This document shows, piece by piece, positions 34,501-42,699 of a stretch of DNA of 54,623 nucleotides (position 1 is the stretch's first letter; each line of letters opens with the position of its first letter). Below the pieces are notes generated by a model. It made no database searches and was not told the DNA's origin. It saw only the letters and a list, made by a program, of their open reading frames with translations. Position numbers and translations under genes: made by a program. This DNA is from Candidatus Gastranaerophilales bacterium (lineage in GTDB: Bacteria; Cyanobacteriota; Vampirovibrionia; Gastranaerophilales; Gastranaerophilaceae): NCBI GenBank assembly GCA_944322935.1, contig CALUQO010000016.1, forward strand, positions 1 through 54,623, given 5' to 3'.

Positions 34501-36272
34501 GAGACGTTAGTGATTGTGTTATCGCCTTCCAATGTACTTGAAGAATCAATAGTAAGAGTAACGCCATCAAGGTCGTTTGTTCCGCCCATTGTTGCACTGT
34601 TTGTTAAAGCTACGGTAGCGTTTGTAATATTGTTTTCACCGCCAAAGAACTGACCTCCGTTGATTTCAATACGCCCGCCGGTTTTGTTAAATTGTCCCTC
34701 ATACCCTGACTGGTCGCCGAGTATGGTCAAAGTATTTGAATCATTCATATTAACAACACCCTGCGTATCGTAGCCGTCAAGTGTGTTGCTTGTAATTAGG
34801 CCGTTATCAGCCCCGCCTAAAGTTAAGTTTTGATTTATGTTGAGAACGCCGCCGCTGATAACATTAATCGAGCCAGCAGAGGCAATACTGTTGCCGTCTC
34901 TGAGGTCTAACTGGCTTCCGCCTGAGACGGTAAAGACATTTTGAATCACTGTATTCGTCATTTCGCCATCAGCATCATTGCCGGTTAAATCAACAGTGCC
35001 CGCAATGATTGCGCCGTTTGAGGTGAAGGTTGAATCCGTAAGAGTGGTTTTTCCAAGTAAAGTAGAACCATCTTTCAATTCCAGCTCTGAACCGGTAATT
35101 ATGTTTGTACCGGCAAAAGAGGTTGCTTTTTCTGCAACGACAAGTTTTCCGTTTCCGCTATTCTGCCAATAAGTACCGGTGAAAGCTTTATTGTCGCCCG
35201 TAAGTGTAACGGTTGAAGCTGAGGATTTTTGGTCGCCGTTATAAATATAGCCAAGGCCGGAGATATTTCCGTTGATAGCATTATCAGCATTGATGTAGAC
35301 ATTAACTTCGTCGTAATTATCCTGTGCTGTTGCGTCAAGGATAAGTTTAGAACCATCAGCCAGAGCATTTTGGGACTTCAAATATAAATCGCCCCGGGAA
35401 ATTGTGCTCTCTCCGCCGAAAAATTTGCTGCCGTTTCCGCTGACAGTAGTAGTACCGCCGGTTTGTTCAAAACTTCCCGCAAAATTAGAGTTGTTGCCGT
35501 TTAAAACAAGGTCAGAAGCAGAACTTGTAATAGAAGTAGTGTCCTCACCCGCAACAGAATCGCCGAAAGTAATAGTTTGCGTACCTTTTAATTCCATATT
35601 ACCTGAACCGGCAAGGTAAACGTCGTTGGATTGGCCGTTTGCGGTATTATTGTTAAAGGATATTGCCGAATTCGATGAATCGAGTGTGACCTTACCGGCA
35701 CTATAGATAGCGCCGCCCTGAGAGCCGGCCGAGTTGCCGGTAAATGAGCCGCCGTTGATTGTCACGCTGCCTGATGCATCGTTATAAATAGCGCCGCCGT
35801 TTGCTGCAGCTTCGTTTCCTCGAAAGGTTGTTGAAGAGGAGAATGTCAGATTAGCGTTGTTGTAAACACCGCCGCCGTTAGCATCCGTACCGGTTACGGA
35901 GTTGTTTATAATCTGAGATATACCGGAAACAGTAATGTTATGAGTGCCGCCGTCAGCAGCCGTGCCAAAAGACATTGCACCGCCGTTTGCTGCGTTATTT
36001 ACATAGTTTTGTATTGTTAAATTGCCGGCAGAAAATTCAACATCTACTGCGGCAGAATCGTTATCTATAACAAAAGGTGCCGTAGAGGCAGGAGTATTGC
36101 GCCCGTTAAAACTGCCATTATCTATTGTTACTTTACCGTCTTGAACGAAGTCTGGATTTGACAGATTATCCCCCGCGTTCCAATCAGTCGGCATTGCAAA
36201 TGCCTTTGTACCTGACATTGCGCATAGCAGCAAGAATGATGCAACAATGCGTTTTGTTTTGGTTTTACTCAT
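28566..36272 (-). CDS. Giant autotransporter with Pmp-like and FFGGTNNI-type beta-helix repeats
   Basis: 2568 residues. Signal peptide to about 26 (GTKAFA-M). N-terminal passenger (about 110-215) has chlamydial Pmp-type GGA(I/V) and FxxN motifs: GGGVYNN, FRGNEA, GGAIYND, FTGNSA, GGAIYSA, FNNNTA. A long right-handed beta-helix follows, carrying about ten copies of a module of the type S-x-F-x-G-x-F-x-Q-x-x-G ... FFGGTNNI. Its middle is a finer N-I-S-G-G/TLTNNS ladder. The C-terminal translocator barrel spans about 2310-2568, starting GGSLWYKAYGN. It ends GGLQIKLGK, without the usual final aromatic. Almost no Cys. SD AAAGGAGAG. Probably a surface adhesin or display protein. A homologous barrel end lies at 54510. 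Confidence 0.9.
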   Translation of the reverse strand: MSKTKTKRIVASFLLLCAMSGTKAFAMPTDWNAGDNLSNPDFVQDGKVTIDNGSFNGRNTPASTAPFVIDNDSAAVDVEFSAGNLTIQNYVNNAANGGAMSFGTAADGGTHNITVSGISQIINNSVTGTDANGGGVYNNANLTFSSSTTFRGNEAAANGGAIYNDASGSVTINGGSFTGNSAGSQGGAIYSAGKVTLDSSNSAISFNNNTANGQSNDVYLAGSGNMELKGTQTITFGDSVAGEDTTSITSSASDLVLNGNNSNFAGSFEQTGGTTTVSGNGSKFFGGESTISRGDLYLKSQNALADGSKLILDATAQDNYDEVNVYINADNAINGNISGLGYIYNGDQKSSASTVTLTGDNKAFTGTYWQNSGNGKLVVAEKATSFAGTNIITGSELELKDGSTLLGKTTLTDSTFTSNGAIIAGTVDLTGNDADGEMTNTVIQNVFTVSGGSQLDLRDGNSIASAGSINVISGGVLNINQNLTLGGADNGLITSNTLDGYDTQGVVNMNDSNTLTILGDQSGYEGQFNKTGGRIEINGGQFFGGENNITNATVALTNSATMGGTNDLDGVTLTIDSSSTLEGDNTITNVSNITVNGTMQGENEITGSTVTLNSGSTLAGSNTINSGSIVNIYTSNKTGATNEITGGTVNVGNGTDKTTLGGTNTISGGVVNVASGSQLDGADTTMSSGQISMTGAILNGLKEMTGGILEMTGGSVTGTVAMSNGTGELSGVSIEGIYNLSGGDLTLTNNSSVASGANLNISNNADFDMTGGTIAGTVNMSDGTSELSGVGINGSYNITNGSLTINDNSTFGSGAVLDIDGGTVDIEQSVALTDGNITGDGGVLNMTQGATTLDISGDQSGFKGEFNKTGGIINVENGSLFGGTNNINGSIVNMKDDSELASGSTMVVGDGTGIKIENSGADHSAATNNIPATTGNETVLSGAISSAVAEAGTIYVSGENTYLVVDADMSGFTGDFTQSLGATTEVTENGIFFAGTNNINDGHFVFRDGAQLSNDVNINSKNVVLAFGDGSQQYVVEDGNRVYYYKDGKKGEHSFVMNYVTITDTLYTGEAEYKVIETDFGTNGGFDSDADYSIVQHGNPDVEQPTTVNMIDGSVAQDGAQLDVGEGTFLNITANYMEQDAQSNSKGGTFGADLTGVGTINVSNANDKDNALIFVSDNSGFKGTFNHEGGSIRFIGNGVDNAAANFFNGTNNITAGNVIFDANSVVMGNNKLSDGAYFEFKDGSSIDNSENNEAILDLTNGGQIDITNATQGFDLNVGVIDPNGKGLINKTAGGALTISDNQSQYKGNFVQDGDGTTKVSDGKSFFGGTNNINAGVVDLRGNTGDSEIGAILAGSNTISKDGKMIIGDFTDTKSQLTSPVIVNTGFDENTGLATSDDVGLNLETKDGNETNLEVAFAIASGETNAGKVTHTGDGALNLRNAGTSDNFAGFNGIFEQTSTGITNVFGNSFKNNHIKNGVLNMKAGSTLVDGSTTLEAGTTLNIGTLKDDNDTTVNPEKFNDNSKVTIASDIKGAGDVNISQGKVTITGTSDNSGLTGTYYQTGGEVTAEAKSTFFGATVKNLIEKGKLLFKQEAKLANAANVTLDANTDLTGKTANTTAVLDLDNRDNAKFTGGNTLYIDGKDTEGFIFTDGVLQNALLHGEQTIGDNTVITMQGGSGFASGAVATIGGTGTNVILGTGAVAQEGADLTVDSLLTMVSENLDFKSEVVDGSGDIRVEKDMRETNAPNINIYGDQSKFEGGFYQDAGRVTVKSGATFFGSGNGKKIEITGITVTSDTEVDEHGNPVVIKETSGDLYLEKGSLLGSNITVTNFDKTSNAGVSTPHGRVFVEDKIFTQDGQELTNIDDLINQDNLYYNNVLKADGTVDADALKQININNGGLILSNGTIFETTDGPAVFERKENGIIDIGFSNNTGVDGDILLKRDTMLSYGDNAYIKDDSTLEMEDTAILNFINDNAVINYNPEIVGGGSIYKEGLAATNISSAIDMTGEVNVKEGTLNFTNKDNVIFKKGNDLRQTGNLTVGSNSANASLSIIANQTEFQGDVKSDAQDGTQSVLALNGANTTIGGSLSNNNTVTSIFGNTSIGYDAAGGAAGNWNIDGNSSLNLAGNYANTIDVAGDLILGANSALTDNKLPISFDYDPHRDAMDSIIVDSFVNTNDSPLLITGINFVTSPVDRTFSLDADRLIQQRNPQDQPYYDPTNFYANTAMGRYFLSNGAGGPDFSGTLVHLNPQQYRGQVATIASWQNQLLINNLLFDHMDIVTRQLMDEEKTANKYAASIPQFAPYQYDLKGGSLWYKAYGNFETLSMTKGLSVGNNAYGALIGADFPLIKLKHGWNIVPTAYIGYNGAHQHFNGVSMYQNGAQLGVMGTAYKGDFITSLLAYGGGYGNDMSMSGQYGSGSDNTGNWFAGVASKTAYNFHLPADFIFQPTVMAAYNAFGSQNWGSDFGVMSMSSGMLNGINVAPGFNLIWQKKSFNIYLTAQMVYNIMGGVDGRAGNIDLGYVRMRHSYFEYGLGVSKNFKDRFGGFLQFVIRNGGRTGIGFSGGLQIKLGK

Positions 36273-36677
36273 TCACACTCTCCTTTATATAATTTTATAA
36301 ATAATTTTTTCAAATTCTTAATAACTCCGGACATAAAAATTCCAATTATTATGAAAATTATACTCTCATTCAAAAAATAATGAAATAGGTCAAAAATAGT
36401 AGTTATTTTGCGGTTTACATTTCTTCATTACAAAAATGTAATCTCTTGCTCTCAAGCCATGCCGGCTGCGCGTTTTACACTGAATTTTTATTTTTTTAAC
36501 AAACATTCGCGTTGTTTAAATCTTACAGGCAATAAAATCGGTCCAACAATGTTAGCAGGATTCCCGGCGCAAACGATTTATGCGCGCCAAAAAGCCTGTC
36601 GTTTCACAATGACAGCCGGATTTTAACTGCAGCAAGGTGTGGCATCACCGGCAGGTGCAATTGTCGGAATTTACATA
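36273..36677. other. Upstream region of the autotransporter
   Basis: About 400 bp without a supported gene. TATAAT on the minus strand about 85 bases before the autotransporter ATG may be its -10; no good -35 at proper spacing. Around 36565-36620 a GC-richer palindromic patch (GCGCAAACGATTTATGCGCGC; GCCTGTCG...GACAGCC) resembles other intergenic repeats of this window. Confidence 0.4.
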
Positions 36678-36709
36678 AAAAAACACCGGCTTTAGTACCG
36701 GTGTTTTTT
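36678..36709 (-). terminator. Terminator of the dnaG-rpoD operon
   Basis: 12-bp perfect stem AAAAAACACCGG/CCGGTGTTTTTT with 8-nt loop, 20 bases past the rpoD stop. T-runs on both strands make it bidirectional. Confidence 0.85.
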
Positions 36710-36728
36710 ATATATATTTAAAAGATTA

Positions 36729-37805
36729 TTAAACTTCTACATATTCTCTTAAGCGTTTGCTTCTGTTTGGATGTCTGAGTTTTCTCAAAGCCTTTGCTTC
36801 GATTTGTCTGATACGTTCACGTGTAACACCGAAGAGCTGACCAACTTCTTCTAATGTTCTCTGGCGCCCGTCATCCATACCGAAACGTAATCTTAAAACA
36901 TCTCTTTCACGTGGAGAAAGTCCGCTCAAAACTTCAGCAAGATCTTCTCTTAAGAGTTCGTGTGCAACGGTTTTAACCGGAGCATCAGCGTCTTTATCTT
37001 CGATAAAATCACCCAGCCTGGAGTCTTCTTCTTTACCGATAGGTGTTTCAAGAGAAAGCGGTTCTTGAGCAACCTTGATGATTTCTCTTAATTTTGAGAT
37101 GGAAATATTCATTTCCTGTGCGAGTTCATCTTCGGTCGGTTTTCTTGAAAGTTCTTGAGCGAGTTTTCTTGTAACTTTTTTCAATTTGTTAATTGTTTCT
37201 ACCATGTGAACAGGGATACGAATTGTACGTGCCTGATCGGCAATAGCTCTTGTGATAGCCTGACGAATCCACCAGGTTGCATAGGTAGAGAATTTATAAC
37301 CTCTTTCGTGATCAAATTTTTCGGCAGCACGGATAAGACCGAGGTTGCCCTCCTGAATAAGATCTAAGAACAGCATGCCTCTGCCTACGTATTTTTTTGC
37401 AATAGAAACAACGAGTCTTAAGTTTGCCTGTACGAGTTTTCTTTTGGCAACTGCTCCAATGTTTCCGCCTTGAATAATTTTTCTTGCAAGGTCGATTTCT
37501 TCTTCTGCTGTTAAAAGTTTTATACGTCCGATTTCTCTTAAATACATTCTAACTGGATCATCAAGAGAAACTCCTCTGGGGACTGCTATTTGCTGTTCGT
37601 CATCAGAATCCATATCGTCAGAAGATTGCATATAAATTTCGTCTGCAGCTACGGAGCCTGATTTACCGATGATAACATCAATACTGTCTGTTGTAATTGT
37701 TTCCGGTTCGCTAAATAAATCATCACCTGCTGTATCATCGTCTTGAAGTTCGTCTTCATCGATTATACTAACGAGTGATTTGTCTGACATTCTTTTTCTG
37801 CTCAT
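36729..37805 (-). CDS. rpoD: Primary RNA polymerase sigma factor (sigma-70/SigA)
   Basis: 358 residues. Acidic N-terminus (about 1-75) without the large non-conserved insert of proteobacterial RpoD. Region 1.2/2.1 [19 protein letters not shown], region 2.3-2.4 [29 protein letters not shown], region 3 [13 protein letters not shown] and region 4.2 [27 protein letters not shown] are complete. The short form and C-terminus fit Firmicutes or Cyanobacteria-type SigA. 16 bp after dnaG, as in many macromolecular-synthesis operons (rpsU absent here). Confidence 0.96.
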   Translation of the reverse strand: MSRKRMSDKSLVSIIDEDELQDDDTAGDDLFSEPETITTDSIDVIIGKSGSVAADEIYMQSSDDMDSDDEQQIAVPRGVSLDDPVRMYLREIGRIKLLTAEEEIDLARKIIQGGNIGAVAKRKLVQANLRLVVSIAKKYVGRGMLFLDLIQEGNLGLIRAAEKFDHERGYKFSTYATWWIRQAITRAIADQARTIRIPVHMVETINKLKKVTRKLAQELSRKPTEDELAQEMNISISKLREIIKVAQEPLSLETPIGKEEDSRLGDFIEDKDADAPVKTVAHELLREDLAEVLSGLSPRERDVLRLRFGMDDGRQRTLEEVGQLFGVTRERIRQIEAKALRKLRHPNRSKRLREYVEV

Positions 37806-37821
37806 TAATTGTCTCCAGTTC

Positions 37822-39723
37822 TTAGCTTGTTTTTTTATTTTTTAAAAGTTCTTTTAATTGAATTTGCTTTTCTATGGCTTTTATATCGTCGTCATTAACT
37901 TCTTTATATTGAGACCTTAGATAGTTTTTGACTTCCTTTTCTTTAAAAGCATTAATAGTTTCAATGTTTTCACTAATAGCTGTTTTAAAATCATTAGCCG
38001 ACAAATCTTTAAAACTGTCGGATAAGTATATCAAATCTGTAATTATTTCTTTGACTTCATAGTCCTCGGCAAATTCTGTATACAGGGTTTCTGTTAATTC
38101 TTTAACATTATTTATCCGTTGAACCAATTTGTCAATTGTATTTTTTACAATTATTAATGTTTCATTTGTGAATTCCACATCTTTTAAAATAGCATTTAGT
38201 CCTTGAAAACTATAAGGGTTTTCATTTACTAAATACATCGACAATAAATTTTTTTGCGCTTTTTCGGAGATATTTAAAGATTTCTTTACAATAGGAGCCA
38301 ATTGGTTTTGTACTGTTGTTTTTGCTGAATAAGTGTTTTCAAAACCATTATTAAGATATTTTTTAAGCTCATTCAACAGGCCCGTTTCGTTTACATCCAG
38401 TCTGTTGGCAACAATTTTCACATACTCGCCGCGTACTATATTGTTATTAATTTCGGCAAGATACGGCATAAGCTCTTTAACAAGCGTGCTTTTTTCCGTA
38501 GGAGACATTCCCTTTTGATAAGATTTTAAAACGCTTTCTATCTGAAAATTAACAAGAAGAGGGGCTTTTTCAAGCACCTGCATATAGGCTTGGGCGCCGT
38601 TTTCTCTGATAAATTCGTCAGGGTCTTTCCCCTCCGGCGGAACAACAACCCTTAACTCGCAAGCATATCTTGAATTTTCGGAAGACAACGAGCTGAAACT
38701 TTCGTCAAACTGTTTTATGTTACCAAGTCCCACAAATGCTTCTTTAATTACGTCAGCGCCTCGTTTGGTAGCGTTTTGCCCTGCCTTATCCGTATCAAAA
38801 GCAAGATAGATTCTGCGTGACGGAGTGTAGCGCGAAATCATCTTTACATGGCTGTCAGTTAACGCCGTTCCGCATGCTCCTACTGCATTTTTCACTCCAT
38901 TTATTTGTGCGGATATGACATCAAAATAGCCTTCCATAATAACTATGGAGTCACGTTCTTTTATTGCTTCTTTTGCCTGATACAAACCGTATAAGATATG
39001 GCTTTTGTTATATACAATTGTATCAGGTGAGTTAAGGTATTTAGGATTTTGACCCGCTTCAATTGCTCTTGCACCAAACGCAACTATGTTCCCTTTTTCA
39101 TCAAAAATAGGGATTGTTATTCTGTTACGGAACCTGTCAACGTATCCGTTTGAGTTTTCTCTTTTTATTATAAGCCCTGCTTTTTCCTGAACTTCCTGAG
39201 GGTATTTGCCTTTAAGATATTGCTGCAGCTCATCATACGAATTCGGCGCATACCCCAGCATATACGTTTCTATATTTTCATCAGTGATGCTTCTGCCGGA
39301 CAGATATTTGTATGCAGTCGAATTTTTATCCGCCAAAAGATTTTTTTTATAAAATTCCGCAGTATCTTTCATGCAGGCATGTATCTGCTCTTTTATATCT
39401 TTGTTATCTTTGCCTTTATCAAAAGACGAGGGAAGTTCAATACCTAAGATTTCCGCCTGCTCTTTAACAACCTCATGAAAAGACATGTTATTAATCTTCA
39501 TCAAAAAGCTGATAACATCGCCGCCTTCTCCGCAGCCGAAACATTTATAAATTTGTTTGACAGGGCTTACACTGAAAGACGGAGTTTTTTCGTTATGAAA
39601 AGGACAGCAGCCCCAATAATTCCCGCCTTGTTTTTTGAGGATTACGTATTTTGATATAACATCAACAATATCCAGTCTGTCTTTTATTTGTAATACAACA
39701 TCTTGATAGGTTAGCGTACTCAT
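37822..39723 (-). CDS. dnaG: DNA primase
   Basis: Makes RNA primers at the replication fork. 633 residues. CHC2 zinc finger near 38-65 ([22 protein letters not shown]), RNA polymerase core with TOPRIM motifs [13 protein letters not shown] and [17 protein letters not shown], and a C-terminal helical DnaB-interaction region. The ATG has no good SD; TGATATAAT ends nine bases upstream, so the transcript may be leaderless. Cotranscribed with rpoD. Confidence 0.96.
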   Translation of the reverse strand: MSTLTYQDVVLQIKDRLDIVDVISKYVILKKQGGNYWGCCPFHNEKTPSFSVSPVKQIYKCFGCGEGGDVISFLMKINNMSFHEVVKEQAEILGIELPSSFDKGKDNKDIKEQIHACMKDTAEFYKKNLLADKNSTAYKYLSGRSITDENIETYMLGYAPNSYDELQQYLKGKYPQEVQEKAGLIIKRENSNGYVDRFRNRITIPIFDEKGNIVAFGARAIEAGQNPKYLNSPDTIVYNKSHILYGLYQAKEAIKERDSIVIMEGYFDVISAQINGVKNAVGACGTALTDSHVKMISRYTPSRRIYLAFDTDKAGQNATKRGADVIKEAFVGLGNIKQFDESFSSLSSENSRYACELRVVVPPEGKDPDEFIRENGAQAYMQVLEKAPLLVNFQIESVLKSYQKGMSPTEKSTLVKELMPYLAEINNNIVRGEYVKIVANRLDVNETGLLNELKKYLNNGFENTYSAKTTVQNQLAPIVKKSLNISEKAQKNLLSMYLVNENPYSFQGLNAILKDVEFTNETLIIVKNTIDKLVQRINNVKELTETLYTEFAEDYEVKEIITDLIYLSDSFKDLSANDFKTAISENIETINAFKEKEVKNYLRSQYKEVNDDDIKAIEKQIQLKELLKNKKTS

Positions 39724-39732
39724 ACTAATAAA

Positions 39733-39741
39733 ATTATATCA
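39733..39741 (-). promoter_or_regulatory. Extended -10 promoter of dnaG-rpoD
   Basis: On the minus strand TGATATAAT matches TGnTATAAT exactly. Nine bases separate it from the dnaG ATG, which places the start point within a few bases of the codon. Confidence 0.5.
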
Positions 39742-39975
39742 CAGTTATTTTACCCGAATGGGTATAGTTTACAGAAAAATACAAATATTTAATAAGCGGC
39801 TGAAAAGCTTGATGTTTTAAAATGACAGCAGGACTTTTGCAGGTATATACAAAATAATTTTTATACAGACATCGACAATGTGCACATATAAACTATTATA
39901 AAAAATGCGGTTAAATATTTAAAATTTAAAATATTGTTTGCTTTACTAAATTTTAAAAATCATTATCATATAATT

Positions 39976-40557
39976 ATGAAAAGATTTTTGACCTTCTATC
40001 TGTTAGTTATGTTTTTAGCACCTGCGCTTCCGTGTGACGCATTTGATGATGATTTTTGGGATGAACCCATAAAAATAGACGAAGCCGCCAAAAGCCAGCA
40101 AAAAGCGGTCACTGACAAAGAGTTTAACAGTGTACTGGATTTTTTTACACGTAACAAAAAGAAAAAAGAAGAAAAGAAAAAACCTAAAGGAGCGCCAATT
40201 GGCCCGCAGCTTCCTGAAGGTCAGATGCCTCCGTCGGACAGCAATGTTATACCCGCCACCTACGATGACTACCCGACTGTTATGATACCTGTAACTCTTG
40301 TAACGCCGGGAGGAGCTGAAATTGAGCCGGGATATTACAGAATACTTTCCGTAAAAGCGGAAAACAGAACTTTCTTTTTAAATTTTTATCAGGGGAATCA
40401 ACTCATTGCCAAAATACCGGCACGGGAAGTAAACACAGACCACAATCAGCAATCTTTAAATTATGCAAAAATAATACCGGTTAATGATATGTACGTGAAT
40501 GTTATTTATGGGGATATTGACTGTAACATAGAAGCAAGGCTAGATATAAAACAATAA
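39976..40557 (+). CDS. Secreted hypothetical protein
   Basis: 193 residues from ATG 39976. Signal peptide to about 21 (LAPALPCDA); a Cys near the cleavage site is not in a convincing lipobox. Then an acidic DDDFWDEP segment, a Lys-rich KKKKEEKKKPKG linker, Pro-rich stretch, and a beta domain from about 95 (VMIPVTLVTPGGAEIEPGYYRIL) to the end. No family recognised. I prefer 39976 to the in-frame 39934 because the signal peptide starts there. Confidence 0.6.
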   Translation: MKRFLTFYLLVMFLAPALPCDAFDDDFWDEPIKIDEAAKSQQKAVTDKEFNSVLDFFTRNKKKKEEKKKPKGAPIGPQLPEGQMPPSDSNVIPATYDDYPTVMIPVTLVTPGGAEIEPGYYRILSVKAENRTFFLNFYQGNQLIAKIPAREVNTDHNQQSLNYAKIIPVNDMYVNVIYGDIDCNIEARLDIKQ

Positions 40558-40651
40558 TTTTTTTAAATAGCAATTTTATTTTTTACATGTTTTGTGACAT
40601 TATAGACCAACACATTTTTATATTTTAGCTAACCGGAGAAAATAAACATTA

Positions 40652-40981
40652 ATGAACAAAATCAAGGCTACAACCAACAATTCCCCTAACTTTGGAAAAT
40701 TTATAAAAATAAAAGGTTCTGCAAAACGAATAGAACATTTCAGAAGCAAGCTTCTTGAAAAAGACGGCGATTTTATGACACTTGCAACTAAAAAAGAATC
40801 TAAAAAACCAAATTTGTATATAATCAGCAAAAAGGATTTTGATAAATTTATTAATCTTACAAAAAAGATTCACTTTTTTGAACTACGCACAAATCTGGAA
40901 AAATATATGCGAAAGAAACCGGATACAATAAAAATTCACAAAGCCCAAAAACAATTAAAAAACAATAAATTTAAGTTATAA
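40652..40981 (+). CDS. Small basic protein with N-F-G leader
   Basis: 109 residues, strongly basic (Lys about a quarter). Starts MNKIKATTNNSPNFGKFIKI, the same style of polar leader ending in aromatic-x-G as its FKG-type neighbours. The body has KKPNLYIISKKDFDKFINL and a helical tail. No family recognised. SD CGGAGAAA. Convergent with the kinase-like gene, 2 bp apart. Confidence 0.5.
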   Translation: MNKIKATTNNSPNFGKFIKIKGSAKRIEHFRSKLLEKDGDFMTLATKKESKKPNLYIISKKDFDKFINLTKKIHFFELRTNLEKYMRKKPDTIKIHKAQKQLKNNKFKL

Positions 40982-40983
40982 AC

Positions 40984-42015
40984 TCAATAACTTTCACTTT
41001 CTCTTATTAGCCTGTCTAAATATTTTTCCGTTGCTTTGGTTCTCTTGGTTTTATCAGGTACTTCACGTTGGATTGACTTTAGATTATCCAAAACATCAAG
41101 GTAAGATTCTTTAATCTTACACATTTTGTCCAGAATATATTTCCATTCACTTGCGCAATATGCTATCTCATCTCCCAACGGCAATTTATATGTATTTGCG
41201 GCGATTACTATTTTTTTTAAAATATCCCGTCTATAATGCAGCACATCTTTATCATCCGTTTTTGGTGCAGGTTCGTATCTGGTCATCTTATCAAGAAAAA
41301 CTTCAAGCAAATCAGAGGCAGTATTCGGATTATCCAGTGCAGTGTTGGTAATATCATCCGTTATACGGAGACTTTTTCCGGAAAGTACAAAATTATTGGG
41401 ATTGCAATAATCAAAGCTTAAAAAATACTCCCCGTTTCTCATTTTATTTAGCTGTGCACAATCTTTTGCTATTGCGTTGTAACTTTTTTGTGAAACAGAT
41501 GCAAATAACGGCAGATAAACTTTTTCATAGTAATCTTTGCAGCCCTTTGAAAAATACAATTTTTTAAATTTTTTAGGTACACCTACAGGAATATGCAAAT
41601 CTTGAGGCGACATATTTTTCAAAACAAATACGTCTTCAAATTCTGCTATGTGTTCTCCGTAATATGTTTTCAATTCTTTAAACTTACCGTGCGAAAGTCC
41701 GCTGAGCATATTGGCAAAGATATTTTCCTTTTTCAATATTTTTAAAACATATTTTGAATCCAGTTTGTACACTTTTCCGTAATGTCCCTCGTTAACAAGT
41801 CGCTGGTGTGTCATTTTATTTTGAATGAATGAGTTAATAAATTTTACCAATTTTGATTCTTGCTGCCAATCAGCTTTTCCCTGCCTTAACACAACATCCA
41901 GCTCTTTTGTAAAAAGAGTTGTGTATCCCTTAAAGCTTACGGCAGATGATTTTTTGCAAGCTTGTATTTGTTGTTTATGACTTTGTTGATTTATTCGGGG
42001 AGTTATTGTTATCAT
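40984..42015 (-). CDS. Kinase-like protein with S-F-K-G leader
   Basis: 343 residues. Leader of 30 residues ends AVSFKGY. A glycine-loop-like motif NEGHYGKVYKLDSKYVLKIL (75-94) with candidate ATP lysines at 92 and 95 is followed by a lobe containing FDYCNPNNFVLSGKSLRITDD (201-221). The D202..N207/N208 and D220-D221 residues sit where a kinase catalytic loop (D-x-x-x-x-N) and metal-binding Asp would be. Overall it resembles a minimal protein-kinase or aminoglycoside-phosphotransferase-like fold; HRD and DFG are not literal. No membrane segment. Could be an effector-like or cytosolic kinase, or a pseudokinase. Confidence 0.55.
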   Translation of the reverse strand: MITITPRINQQSHKQQIQACKKSSAVSFKGYTTLFTKELDVVLRQGKADWQQESKLVKFINSFIQNKMTHQRLVNEGHYGKVYKLDSKYVLKILKKENIFANMLSGLSHGKFKELKTYYGEHIAEFEDVFVLKNMSPQDLHIPVGVPKKFKKLYFSKGCKDYYEKVYLPLFASVSQKSYNAIAKDCAQLNKMRNGEYFLSFDYCNPNNFVLSGKSLRITDDITNTALDNPNTASDLLEVFLDKMTRYEPAPKTDDKDVLHYRRDILKKIVIAANTYKLPLGDEIAYCASEWKYILDKMCKIKESYLDVLDNLKSIQREVPDKTKRTKATEKYLDRLIRESESY

Positions 42016-42069
42016 TGTTTTATAGGTTTCGGACTTTATATATTATTATAATAACGCAGAGGAAATATT

Positions 42070-42699
42070 TTGAACAATTTTGAAAAAAAAATTGAAACAT
42101 TAATTGACAAACTTAAAGAGTTTGAATCGGAAAAAGATGTTTTTAACCCTTGGAAAGATACAGACAAAACAGATAATTTATCCACAGATGCTCCGTCTGT
42201 ACGCAGGCAGAATCTAAAAAAATATTTAACTGAACACAAAAAGGCAAAATACATACTTCTTGCGGAATCCCCCAGCTATGGCTGTCATTACACGGGAATT
42301 GCAATGACTTCGGAAGATGTAATGCAAAAATATCCGGCTATTTTTAAAGGATACAAAACAACATCGATTGATGGAAACAAAAAGGAAAAAACAGCCTCTA
42401 TTGTTTGGGATGTAATAAACAAAAATGAAAAAAATTTTGTTTTGTGGAATACTTTTGTACTGCAAACGTACAAAGCCAATTTTTCTCCGAGAAAACCTAA
42501 TGCAAAAGAATTAAAATCAGGATTGGAAATATTACAATATTTTCTCACAATGTTTCCTGATTCAAAAATTATTTCCGTAGGCAAAACAGCGCAAAACACA
42601 TTATTAAAATACAATCTGTGCAAAGATACAATATATGTACGACATCCATCCTGCGGCGGAGAAAATATTTTTCGCTTACAAATGAAAGAAATTCTATGA
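42070..42699 (+). CDS. Uracil-DNA glycosylase superfamily protein
   Basis: 209 residues from TTG 42070, with AGAGGAAA upstream. Blocks typical of the UDG fold: YILLAESPSYGCHYTGIAMTSE (active-site loop position), NTFVLQTYKANFSPRKPNAKE, ISVGKTAQNTL and RHPSCGGEN (the minor-groove HPS loop). The classical GQDPYH or GEGPG is replaced by AESPSYG, so it is a distant branch; glycosylase activity is not assured. Confidence 0.65.
   Translation: MNNFEKKIETLIDKLKEFESEKDVFNPWKDTDKTDNLSTDAPSVRRQNLKKYLTEHKKAKYILLAESPSYGCHYTGIAMTSEDVMQKYPAIFKGYKTTSIDGNKKEKTASIVWDVINKNEKNFVLWNTFVLQTYKANFSPRKPNAKELKSGLEILQYFLTMFPDSKIISVGKTAQNTLLKYNLCKDTIYVRHPSCGGENIFRLQMKEIL

Noticed and set aside
36408-36626. 72-codon ORF upstream of the autotransporter
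   Set aside because: No SD, no domain, and crosses palindromic repeat sequence.
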